A stretch of DNA of 58,065 nt from Byssothecium circinans (taxonomy: Eukaryota; Ascomycota; Dothideomycetes; Pleosporales; Massarinaceae). Both the position numbers and the translations under genes were made by a program. Below are positions 10,668 to 19,938 of the stretch, one piece after another. Location of the stretch: positions 1,506,485 to 1,564,549 of the forward strand of contig ML976980.1 of assembly GCA_010015675.1 (NCBI GenBank), read 5' to 3'. The notes below the pieces were generated by a model. The model made no database searches and had not been told where the DNA came from. It was given only the letters and a program-made list of their open reading frames with translations. Position 1 is the first letter of the stretch. The number at the start of each line of letters is the position of its first letter.

Positions 10668-11027
10668 GGCGCACCTGGCCACCGCCCCTACGGTATCTTT
10701 CATAACGTACGGGTTATCACCGCATCACATCCGTCTATGCCCGAGAGCGTTGTCCAGAAGCTTAACTGTAACAACGAGAAGACGGTTCCGTGCGGCACCG
10801 ATTTGGCCTGCCAGGACGTCACCGAATGGCAGCTGCCCTTCGGATCCACCTCAATTCCTGGTCGCTGTCCTAAATGTGAAGAGGATCGCCTCTACCATGG
10901 TATGCATATTTCCCACATTATTATGCTAGATTGGAGAAGTTTGGTATCCATATTAATTTAAACGCATCTAGACTCCGCACAGCACCAGAACGCCTATTTT
11001 CTGCCATATGACACGAAGAGGAGGTAG
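10650..11027 (+). CDS. hypothetical protein with a CPxC motif, two exons (tentative)
   Basis: Exon 1 10650-10899, intron 10900-10971 (GTATGC donor, CATCTAG acceptor), exon 2 10972-11027; 101 residues. An in-frame ATG at 10626 would add eight residues. The protein has a central TVPCGTDLACQDVTEW and ends after RCPKCEEDRLY, so four Cys in two pairs could form a small zinc site. The composition looks coding and the spliced tail (ending PYDTKRR) is plausible, but no family is recognised. The start codon sits in an inverted-repeat arm, so the gene may have been truncated or rearranged. Confidence 0.4.
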
Positions 11028-11331
11028 ACATGGACCTGCCAGGCCCCCCTTCCTGGAGGGGCGATGCCTTGGATGCAATCGCGATGTTGAGGATGTATAA
11101 ATTGAAATAGAGTCGGCAGACTTGAAAAGAGAACTTTTGTCTACCAAGTTGATGATGGATGTGATAATGCGTGGAGGAGCGCAGGCGCACTTTGATTACT
11201 TCATCCTATTACGAGTTGACCATCTAATCCGTGCTTGAAAAGATTATCGTGATGGGGCATCAAGTAAAGCGATCAAGGTTGAAAAACATTCTACGCCTAA
11301 AGGAGATCACTACGAAGGCGCGAAACATCAG
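11028..11331. other. intergenic spacer
   Basis: About 300 bases with no convincing gene or repeat. It separates the ends of two convergent genes. Confidence 0.35.
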
Positions 11332-11781
11332 CTACCTACAAAGCAAGGTTGGAGACTTGTGCACCCTGTGGCCGTGGCTTAGCACCTGCTCCCCGAAGAG
11401 CGATTCTCCATCCATCGTGCATTTGATGGGCCCGTCGCCGTGATGCTTTCGGACGTGATAGCACACAAAATGTTTCTTCAAGTCTCCACGGCTTTTGAAT
11501 TTTCTGTCATGCTGGTGGAAGGGCGCCCTTCTGTCCCCGCGGCACATATAGCAGTGGAGCGGTTCGCATTCGAGATGCGTCGGATCTGGCAGCTCCTGAG
11601 GGACCGGCTGAACCTCAAGAGCTGGATCAAGGACCGAGGCAGAACGATCAGCAGTTATGAAGGCACCGACATCCACAAGGAATTCCAGAGATGGAAGCGG
11701 GCGTATGAGAGCGAATTCGACTCCAGAAGAAGGCTCCAGGCAGGACGGCACGGGAAAAGTTCGGGAAGCAGCAGCTGTCAT
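11332..11781 (-). CDS. C2H2-like zinc-finger protein, possibly 5'-truncated relic
   Basis: 149-residue frame. The C-terminal half has CYMCRGDRRAPFHQHDRKFK, a Leu-containing spacer, HVRKHH, CTMDGESLF and HGHRVHKS, the pattern of degenerate fungal C2H2 fingers. The same frame continues upstream from an in-frame TAG at 11788-11790 back to at least 11979, and that upstream part is Ser/Ala-rich. The gene may therefore be a longer protein interrupted by one nonsense codon. Alternatively translation starts at 11781. The protein stops soon after the second finger. Probably a decaying gene. Confidence 0.45.
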   Translation of the reverse strand: MTAAASRTFPVPSCLEPSSGVEFALIRPLPSLEFLVDVGAFITADRSASVLDPALEVQPVPQELPDPTHLECEPLHCYMCRGDRRAPFHQHDRKFKSRGDLKKHFVCYHVRKHHGDGPIKCTMDGESLFGEQVLSHGHRVHKSPTLLCR

Positions 11782-11790
11782 CGATATCTA

Positions 11791-13289
11791 GATCAGATCC
11801 ATGGCCAAGGAAGAAAAGGTTGCGGGCGCTGAAGATTCACAGCGCCTGATCCCCGGCGCGCTGCTGACCTTCGCCACGGCGTCGACCGAAGACGACTGGC
11901 AACGTCGTGTAGATGCCATCGAAAGCGCTTGTGGCCTTTGGGAAAGTTCAAGACGGTTATCGCTACCCCGTGCGGCCACACCGGCGACTGCCGTGATGCT
12001 TTTCCCGCAGAAGCCGCTGCACCTCGGGGTGGCGGCGAGCCTCCCCTTCCTGCGCAGGTTTGGGACGCCTCGGTCGGCGTTTATCGATGGTACGACTCAT
12101 GCTGGTAGCCATACGAATCATTGGAGCCTGCAGGGGAAGGCCCCAATAGGCCGCCTGCGTATCGCCGGTGATGTGGTGCGAGAGATGGTTGCGTTGAAAC
12201 ACGCCAGAGTTCCACGCGTGGCTCATGCAGATATTACGTTGGGCATCATTGATATGGCCTACAGCAAACCCGATGTTCGTTAACGGCGATGTTGAGGGAT
12301 AGCTTAATGAACGAAGAGGCATTACTGCTATTTTCGGGTCCCTCTCCGTGACCCCAACAGAGGCAGTATGCTCCCACAGGGAGGGTAAGGCCCATGAGCT
12401 CACCGACCGTACGTAGGCGTCAACGCAGGGCACGGAAGTCATGTGGTCGTCGTCCGATAAGAGCGACGTGCTTCTCGGGCCATGACCTTGGTGGCCGGCA
12501 GGTAACGGAAGGCCGTACTGTGAAAGTCCTCGCCTCACGTCTCGACGATAGCTATTAGCTTAGGGCGAGCTACCTCCAGGAGGGGGAAGGTGTATCGTGT
12601 GAGCTGTAGAAGACTGTTGATTTATCATGCTAGCTACCTAGAAACGCCGTATAGCCAAGATTAAGGTCTCAGCCGATGTCATACAAAAGACCTTCGAGAG
12701 ATTAGAGAGGTCACCCGCGGAAAGGTAGCCCCGCGAAATGAGCTATTGAAGCTCGCGTTCTCCTTAAAGCTCAGCAATTAATGGTTGTGTAAGATATTAA
12801 ATTACCTTTAGATAAGTCTTGCGCAGCGTGGTTGCTAGCGTATTTCCTAGGATTTTGCTACCGCGAGGGAGAGGTATCTTATTCTAATACGTCACACATA
12901 TTATACTTATCAGATGTGAATGATCGGGTGGGCCAGAAAAATTTATATTAGAAAGAGTGTAAAGTGCTGGACCGCATACCAACAAAAGTACCAAGCCCAT
13001 AACATGAACAATATAGATGCAAGAAAAAGAATAAAGGAAATATATAAAGGAATCCCCCACTCTCAACACGCACCTTGAGACCGCCTTTTCCGAGCGTATC
13101 ATTCAGCCTCGTTGTCCTTAATCTCCATCGTGAATGTCATGCTGTTCCGATAAGCTACGGGGCTAGAGGAATTCGGTTGATTCATGTAGTAAGTCGTAAT
13201 CTTGTTGACGAGAAGTCCCCCTCAGGTTCAGTGGGACTCCCTTCCGGGCATGGTCGCTAAGCAGGGCCACCCGCCGCTTTTGACCTCTC
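11791..13289. other. gene-poor region
   Basis: About 1.5 kb. GC-rich frames of 150-190 codons exist on both strands between 11.8 and 12.5 kb but overlap each other antisense and show no domain. I treat them as chance open frames, with the caveat that the minus-strand frame just upstream of the zinc-finger relic may be its lost N-terminus. From 12.6 to 13.29 kb I see no coding signal. Confidence 0.35.
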
Positions 13290-13656
13290 TAAGGGCCTGG
13301 TCGGGGTTGTCCCGGACCGTCCGGTTTACGGTCGCTAGGGCGTCTGCAGCCAAGGTCTAGCTAAGGATTTTAGCTCAATTCACCCTTGCAAACCATATGG
13401 TGCGTAGAAAACCAGACACTCTTCACGTCCGGTTAAACGGCGTCCAGTTTTCTAGCCCTTTTAAGGGTAGTCTAACCTTTTTAAGGACAGTGGGCCCGCC
13501 TAGAGCTACTAAAAAGAGCCAATGTTCTAAACGGGACGCCTACAGCAAACATGACGTCCGTTTTCAGTATCTTTGGTTGTCCTGCGTCCGATTTTAGAAT
13601 CGTGTCTGGTTTTTGACTGAAAACCGGACGGTCCTGGACGACACCGAACAGGCCTA
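13290..13656. mobile_element. MITE-like element with about 40-base terminal inverted repeats
   Basis: The left end (aagggcctggtcggggttg, then ccggaccgtccggttta) and the inverse of the right end (taggcctgttcggtgtcg, then aggaccgtccggtttt) match over about 40 bases with few differences. Both ends are flanked by TA, which fits a Tc1/mariner-type non-autonomous element. The interior of about 290 bases has no coding capacity. It holds two more copies of the cgtcc(a/g)gtt motif. Confidence 0.6.
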
Positions 13657-14371
13657 AGAACCCATGACCTAACCCCTCTATCCTCGACCGCGTCCTCCCT
13701 TTCTTTCTATTCGCTCTTGCCTTCCTGTGCTCTGCATCAGTGTACGACACACCGCCGTCTCAGCGCGGACGTATATCGGTCCATAGGGGGATGCTCCGGT
13801 AATGCAATTAATCTAGTCTGAACAATGCCGCCGCCCTTCTTTCTGAACGGTTTCTCATGATCATAAACACGATTTTAACAAAAGCGAATATATTACCAGC
13901 TCTTGAAATGGCATAATGATCTACTATACGTAGCAATCTGCACTTTCCTAAGGTCAGAACGTCGAGCTCTTAGATAATCCTTACGTACTAGTATATCAAG
14001 TTATGATTCCCAACCTATCTAGTCTATCTAGTCTCGCCGAGCATATAGTTCCGCACTTTGGTGTCGTCTCATGTTGGCAGAAATCAGACTAGCACAGCCA
14101 TTCTTGGTATCGTGTTGATCTGCCCATCTTCACAAAGCCCCGGAGTAGGCCCTGGAGGAGGGGTACTAATTCCAGATATGGTATCCGAGAGATCCGCAAG
14201 AGTTGCACAGAACAATTGCTAAAATTGGACTGGCCTCATGAATAAGATATAAAAGGCAGCAGCTTCGCTGTCGAGGGATGAAATTCATCACGCAACCATC
14301 TTACCACACATCTATCTTACCTTTCCTGTTATCGTCCACACCAACAACTCTCCTCACCTCGAATTTCTACA
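13657..14371. other. intergenic region upstream of the secreted peptide gene
   Basis: About 700 bases. A likely TATA-type sequence (gatataaaagg) lies near 14247-14257, roughly 120 bases before the ATG at 14372. A CT-rich leader with several CACC/CAACA motifs follows it. Confidence 0.4.
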
Positions 14372-14622
14372 ATGAGGTTCTTCGTTATCTTCGCAGCTCT
14401 TTCGGCAGCTCTAGTTTCCGCAATCCCCACGCAGGATGAGAGTGCGAGTCTGGAAGCTCGCCAATGTGTTCCAGGCGGCTCAATCTGCAACCCTGGTCAG
14501 ACATGCTGCGGCGGGAGCCCCTGCCCCGCAAACAGGAGCGTAAGTGGATGCGGAACTCTGAGGTTGAAATCTCTAACTCTTAACATAAGTGTACTTAACA
14601 TAAGTGCCGTACCATCGGATAA
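14372..14622 (+). CDS. secreted knottin-like Cys-rich peptide, two exons
   Basis: Exon 1 14372-14539 encodes a signal peptide (MRFFVIFAALSAALVSA), a short acidic pro-region ending LEAR and a Cys-rich core. An intron 14540-14604 (GTAAGT donor, CATAAG acceptor) leads to a six-codon exon 2 (14605-14622) that supplies one last Cys. The spliced product is about 61 residues. Its six Cys are at about 32, 39, 45, 46, 51 and 57 with spacing C-x6-C-x5-CC-x4-C-x5-C, the inhibitor-cystine-knot order. Read unspliced, the frame runs to 14686 and loses the pattern, which supports the intron. The acceptor region is duplicated. The family includes small secreted proteins and candidate effectors; whether this one is toxic, antimicrobial or structural cannot be told. 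Confidence 0.65.
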
Positions 14623-15690
14623 GAGGACCGGGTTGGAACTTTTATCTACAAAGTTCCGTCGCAAGGTGTGCCGCGGCACGTGGTGACCAATAGCTCAACC
14701 TATAGTCACGGGGTCAGGTTAGTCGCTGGTTTCAACACCAGCAAGGGACATGTCATGTACACCACACTCTTTGATTAGTACAGAAAAGAATTCAATTGTT
14801 TTGGCCAAACACACGTTCTCTCTGCGAGTATCCCATACCATGAGCCGAATTGGAGTTGTGTGAGCTACGCTGGCTCAAAGGGTTTGAGCCTGGCTTGAAA
14901 AAAGTGGTTTCTGGGTTCTGACAACATTGGCATCGTGGATGGAGCAGCTATACGATTGACTGCAGGTTTCTTGTGTATATGTGGCTTCCGATACATAACA
15001 TGAGAATCTCAACTCACTCCATCTGAATTCATTGTTCACCTGTGTATTACAAGACGGCAAATGCACTCAACCCTCCTGATGGTGATCATGTTTGGCAGCT
15101 GGAAGTGCTCATAAATATTGTCTTTGAAAGTGGATGATTGATTGAATTTGGGACAATACTATCGTACATAAATAACGAACGAAATGAGTTCTGGAAATGG
15201 GTTGCTGTATAAAGATTGACAGGGGGAAAAGAAAATTGATAAGGTAGCAAGGTTGCCTATGGCAGTTTCGCCTTGTATATGGTATCACAAAAAACATGGC
15301 CTTTTTGATGGGGCGAATCTTAAATACGCCATGCTTATTAGCATCGTACCATAATTGCTGGGGAAAGGCTTGTAGCTAGAGTCCTTCCAGGGGCTTGCGA
15401 GTCGACTTTTGGCTATTACGTGTGGCCGCGTCACTTCTATGGGCAAGCTGAAGTCAGGTTGCATTGCAGCAATCTAGCCCCTTCGATGTCACATATTCTT
15501 AGCGCCGGATGTGTCCGGATCTAACCACCAAGGGAGTGGTTAACTATTGGTACATGCGCTCTATGTCGATCATACTGGCTTGTCGGGTAATTATTAGCAT
15601 TTTTAGCCTGGGTCAAAGTTTGCCGCAAACGGGCTACCTGAGCCGTGCCAATCAGCGCCCACCGCCGAGAAACACGAAAATCGTATTGAA
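14623..15690. other. intergenic region
   Basis: About 1.1 kb after the peptide gene. The reading frames are short and on both strands, and I see no conserved domain or repeat. Confidence 0.35.
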
Positions 15691-15757
15691 TGCGTCCCAT
15701 ACTGTATGCGACTGAAATTACAATTCCAGTATGAACTCGGGCGACGGTAATTGATAT
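15691..15757 (+). repeat. direct repeat copy 1 (about 65 bases)
   Basis: This segment, containing ttacaattccagtatgaac and ctcgggcgacgg, recurs at 17637-17703 with about five substitutions and a one-base indel. It marks the edge of the segmental duplication that carries the Ala-rich genes. Confidence 0.75.
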
Positions 15758-16463
15758 TAGGTTGGGCTGGAGTATTGAAACTAGAGTAAAACAAGGAATG
15801 CGCTTAATCTCAAAGTCTGGCTTTGCAAAAGTTATAGAGTGGTAAATTGGTGTGGTGAAGAAGTGTTGCGTGGACAAGAGTTCGCTTTTTATATTGCGGA
15901 CTGATGAGTCGTGCTGCCATGTTGACTCCCAAAAATTGATGACTCCTCCATAACAGTGGCGAAAATTTTGACTCCTTAGAAATCAGTGACTTCAAATGAG
16001 CCGTGACTGAGAACGAGTGTACGGAAGGCTGTCCATCAATTATCCTCCAATTGCTGATAACTTTATTATATCCAAACTTCATTGTTTGTGGTTTACCAAG
16101 CTATGAGATGGAACCTTCGACCAAGACCCAACGTGACACCTACGGGAGTGCGTGAACAATGAGGTCGTTGAGCTTCGCAAGGTTTCACTATCCTCATGCA
16201 AACCATTGGAAGCTCATCCCTTCGGCACCCTGCGGCGTTGATCAGCAAGTGTGGAAACGCAACTTACCGTCATCGCTCGAAGTCAACGATGATGCACATT
16301 CTTCAGTTTCTCAGCATCATCGGCGACCGTATAATTATGACTACATTCTGCGTAAGCTCTGCAAAAGTAGGGATTGGAAACCCTCAAGGGAAGGGTATTC
16401 AATAATTTACAAAGTTGGCAGTCTCTCAGCCAGAGAGAGAGAGAGCCAGAAACGAGAGACAAT
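15758..16463. other. spacer of the first duplicated unit
   Basis: About 700 bases without a convincing gene. A short GA-rich run (agagagagagag) lies near 16432-16443. The equivalent spacer in the second unit is only about 290 bases. Confidence 0.35.
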
Positions 16464-17637
16464 ATTCAAGAATGAGTGAATCAAAACCAAAAACCTAGAT
16501 AGCCAAAGGAGTGACAAAAACTGATATCAAAAATAAACCAAAAGATTGACCGAAAACCTCCTTCCCAATCTCCATTCACCTTCACGCCTGCTTCGCTACC
16601 ACCAGTATTCAGTCCGTGCGACTTTTAGGTAACTAATAATTGCTGACAGGGAAAGTTTGATTTTCATCAGCGTCCTTCGAAAGCTTTCTTGAATGTAACT
16701 GAAATATATATGTCAGGTCCTCAAACGTAGCCTTCGCTTTCGCACTACCATGCCTATGAATCTGCTCGGCTACATTCTTGAGGTCTGCGGCCCTGACACG
16801 GAAATCAACTGTCCAGGGCTCAGCGTTTGCGGAAGGAGCCGTCGTGGATGCCGCCGCTGCGGAAACTGCCATTGCAGACTCAGCTGCTGGAGTCCTCCCT
16901 TTAGTCGCAGCAGCGGTCGCAGTTTTTATCGCCGTTTCGGTCCTGAGTTGATCTGCGGCAGCCTCCCTAGTCAACCCTTCAGCTGCAGCCGAAGTCGCAA
17001 TTTTTATATCTTTATCAATCTTAGCAGCCGTCTGCTCCTCCTCCGTGGCCTTTCGAATAAGGAGTTCCATGGTCAGAGTTTTGTCGTTTCCAGATGTTAT
17101 GCGGTGGACAGGGTGGGCTTGATCGTTGTCGGGGGCATTATAAAGGGAGGGATGGACTTCGGGGAGTTCGTTGACGATTTGAACTGCCAATTCGGAAGCT
17201 ATTTTTCTACATTCTTTTTCTGGAGCGTTGGGCGGTGCGTTGGCCATGGTTGGAATGCTTGGGACGAGGTAACGCCGATCGGTTCGGTTGCGTGGATTCG
17301 TTTGCCTGGGTTCGATATAGAATATAGAATTTGGAAGGATGTCGTTGTTACGTTGTAGCTGTTTCTGGTTGCCGCTGTCGTTCAGATTGTCGATGTTATA
17401 GAGGAAGAAAAAAGAAGTAAGCCCGTTGAGAAGCCTCTTTTTATACTTCGTGATGAGTCTTACCTAGCCGTTGACTCACTCTCTAAGATTCATCGCTTGG
17501 AGAAAGAGTCAGTCGTAGAAGAAAGTCTTAAGGAATGTGTGTGCCATGGAGTGGAAGGAGTCACGTTAACCATGGTGGCGTATCGAAGACGTTGACAGGC
17601 TACGGCAACGCCGGATCTTACATGCCGAGAAGGTATG
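16464..17637. repeat. segmental duplication, unit 1
   Basis: Contains the intact Ala-rich gene with its flanks. The 3' flank (gaatgagtgaatcaaaacc, agatagccaaaggagtgaca) and the 5' flank (gaagaaaaaagaagtaagcc, gtgatgagtc) both have clear counterparts in the same order at 17993-18970. Divergence is high, so the duplication is old. Confidence 0.7.
16633..17247 (-). CDS. Ala-rich hypothetical protein
   Basis: Single-exon frame of 204 residues. The middle (about residues 75-140) is very rich in Ala, Glu, Lys and Thr and probably helical. It is followed by a motif AEPWTVDFRVRAADLKNVAE and a C-terminal helix-like segment (KATFEDLTYIFQLHSRKLS). There is no signal peptide or membrane segment. A homologous but broken copy lies 1.4 kb away on the same strand, and the parts that match are the N-terminus, KATEE and the W-T-(V/I)-D block. 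That conservation argues it is or was a real gene. Function unknown. Confidence 0.6.
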   Translation of the reverse strand: MANAPPNAPEKECRKIASELAVQIVNELPEVHPSLYNAPDNDQAHPVHRITSGNDKTLTMELLIRKATEEEQTAAKIDKDIKIATSAAAEGLTREAAADQLRTETAIKTATAAATKGRTPAAESAMAVSAAAASTTAPSANAEPWTVDFRVRAADLKNVAEQIHRHGSAKAKATFEDLTYIFQLHSRKLSKDADENQTFPVSNY

Positions 17638-17703
17638 CGTCCCATACTCTATGTGACTGAAACTTACAATTCCAGTATGAACTCGGGCAACGGTGATTGA
17701 TAC
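17638..17703 (+). repeat. direct repeat copy 2 (about 65 bases)
   Basis: Counterpart of 15691-15757: cagtatgaactcgggcaacg followed by gtgattgata. It lies immediately after unit 1, as expected if duplicated units are arranged head to tail. Confidence 0.75.
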
Positions 17704-17992
17704 AATGCAGCTCTTTTCTATTGACGAATCTTCGACGTCGCCTTGATATTTGCACGCACCAGTACCAACGATGTTCCAGCAAATATCGCATCAAACATGG
17801 GGAACTTAGATGAGATGATACGATTCAATCGACCGAGCTCTCTAAGTCATGTAAGATCAAGGATCAGATGAAGTCTGGCAACGTTAAGGGGAAGTGCTAG
17901 CCAAAGGACAATAAACCGTACTCTATCTAGTTATGCACTCTAAGCAATAAAAAAAATCTAATCTAACACGCAAAATAGAAGGAAATACATGA

Positions 17993-18970
17993 GTGAAAGA
18001 CCTATAAATGAGTGTATCAAAAGCAAAAACCAAGATAGCCTAAGGAGTGACAAACATAATATCAAACATAACCTAAAAGAGTAACTAAAAGGCAGCTTTA
18101 TAATCTCCATCCACCCCTAAGACTGCTCGCGTACCACCGGAATACCGTCCCCTACTCCCGCTGGATCTCACCGTTAGATACAATCTTAAACAAGAGCCTG
18201 TAGATACATAGCTCTCCTCGGAGCAGGATAATACTTATAGTAACCGTTGGTTTTATTTACTAAAAATGCCTTCCTTAAACCAAAATTTCAGATCCCCGAT
18301 TGTAACCGTCGGAGTACAATTACTGACGTCGCCCGGAGATTGTCTAGCTTTTTCGTCCCGAAATTGTTTAGCTATCCTCCTAAGGTCGTCCTTAATAGTA
18401 CCCAAATCAATTGTCCAGGCCCCCAAAGGCTGGGGAGGAGTTGTTGTGGTAGCAGCCGCTACACCTCTTCCGTGGCCCTTACGACATAGAGTCTCATGAT
18501 TTTGGTAGTGTCGTCTGTAGAGCGAACGCAGCCGATATTGTCGACCATGCGCTCATCAACCGTTATTATTCCACCACGATTTTCGGCAATTCGAATTGCC
18601 ATTCTATAGGCGTGAGCTCGGTGGCCATTGTTGAAATGCTTGGGACGAAGTAAATTGATCGGTTTCGTTTGTCTGCGTTCGATAGAAAGTTGGAAAGATA
18701 TCGTTGTAGTGTTACCGATTCCCGCTCTTGTTCTGATCGTCGTTGTTGTGAAGTAAGAAAGAAGAAGTAAATCCGTTAAGAAGATTCCTTTTATAGTCTG
18801 TGATGAGTCGTAGCAGGTATGTGACTCCATCTCCAACACTCATGAGCTGTCCATATTGAGTCACAGAAGACTCAGCGACCCTTTAGTGCTGGGGTGTCCG
18901 AGGAGTCAAGTTGGCACATCGAAGATATGCGCAGGCTCTGGCAACGCCCAATCTTTGGTGTTGAGTAGGC
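17993..18970. repeat. segmental duplication, unit 2
   Basis: Second, more decayed unit. Matches to unit 1 include agatagcctaaggagtgaca near 18030, the pseudogene at 18253-18628, its 5' flank (gaagaagtaaatccgttaag, gtgatgagtcgtag) and an outer block (ggagtcaagttggcacatcg, caggctctggcaacgcc) that corresponds to 17559-17620. Confidence 0.7.
18253..18628 (-). pseudogene. broken paralog of the Ala-rich gene
   Basis: Aligned with the gene at 16633-17247, the middle part reads RATEEV then a stop (KATEEE in the intact gene). A different frame then gives LGAWTIDLGTIKDDLRRIAK, matching EPWTVDFRVRAADLKNVAE. A single reading frame cannot cover both parts, and the Ala-rich middle is deleted. The C-terminal end (KEGIFSK) is also shortened. 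This is a pseudogene. Confidence 0.65.
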
Positions 18971-19244
18971 ATGTCTTGTTGGAGCTGAAGACCCCAGCAA
19001 ACGTTTCCGTAAACGAGGAGAAGGAGCTGGTAGACTTATTAAAAAATGTCTGCATTCGCGCAGTGAGACGTACCATTGCCGCTGTATTCTGTACCACTAG
19101 GCACGTCATGTGATTCTCGTTGAAATGACTTCCAAGGTTGCGGGGCAGGCCCGTGGTATCCTGACCCACCTTTTCCGACACAGCGCTCCCTTAACTGTCG
19201 CTATGATAGGAAGAACTAGCTACTGCCCCAGGTCAAGGTGCTTG

Positions 19245-19575
19245 GTGCAACCTCCCCACTACCGCAGTCAAGGTCTGGAAGGACCCAGCACTACCCGGCC
19301 AATCAGCTCCATTGCAGTTATGTTTCATAACCTCATCACAACAACTCACGTGCTGGGGCTGTAGTGAACGGGCCGCGCCGTGCAATCTCCCTGTACATAC
19401 CCATCCCCATCACCACTCCCGTAGTCCAGCCTCGAAGCACCACGTACTGCCAAGTCCGTCAGCCCCATTGCTGCCATGTTTCGTAACGACTCACATGCCA
19501 TTACTGTGCCGCTCTGTGCAACTTCTTCATCCCTATCCTCTCCTCTTCGCCACCCCCACCGCAGTCAACACACCA
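19245..19575 (+). repeat. imperfect tandem repeat, about 136-base period
   Basis: gtgcaa(c/t)(c/t)t blocks at about 19245, 19380 and 19516 each lead into a run of cc-rich sequence ending in accgcagtcaa- or gtagtcca-like text. Two of the units also share cattgc(a/t)g(t/c)(t/c)atgtttc(a/g)taac. Copies are diverged, with insertions of about 20 bases. No coding potential is evident. Confidence 0.45.
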
Positions 19576-19938
19576 TCGTGAGGTCCGGACGTCCGAACCC
19601 GCCAGCTATAATGCAACCTAATAGATCTGCAATGTATAAAAATGAGCGAGCATGCCTGTGACACTGACAGGTTTGAATCCTTTATATTTGACGTCTAGGG
19701 CGGGCTTTTTCTTCTGCTGAGGCCACGCTTCTTTCTACATCTCTTTCTATGTGCCCCTTTCTAGCGCCCCTTCGGATCCCACTCTACTCCATAAAGGCCT
19801 TCGGTTCGAAAGCATCCAACGCATACAAAAGCCCTACGGCATGCTGGCCCAAACCCTAACCGATAACCAAGAATGACGATAGAGCGGGTGGTCCGACCCG
19901 ACATGCTGAAAAAAGCGCCTACGCTCGAGATCGAAAAT
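19576..19938. other. spacer downstream of PIK1
   Basis: About 360 bases holding the probable 3' untranslated region of the minus-strand PIK1 gene. Nothing else recognised. Confidence 0.4.

Noticed and set aside
11801..12538. Overlapping plus- and minus-strand open frames of 160-191 codons
   Set aside because: They are antisense to each other in GC-rich DNA, lack domains and splice structure, and do not resemble protein text. Treated as chance open frames.
15521..15877. Minus-strand frame of 118 codons
   Set aside because: It crosses the direct-repeat copy at 15691-15757, and the corresponding region of copy 2 is not open in the same way.
19660..19680. Possible tRNA T-loop (ggtttgaatcc)
   Set aside because: No matching acceptor stem, D-arm or anticodon arm could be found around it.
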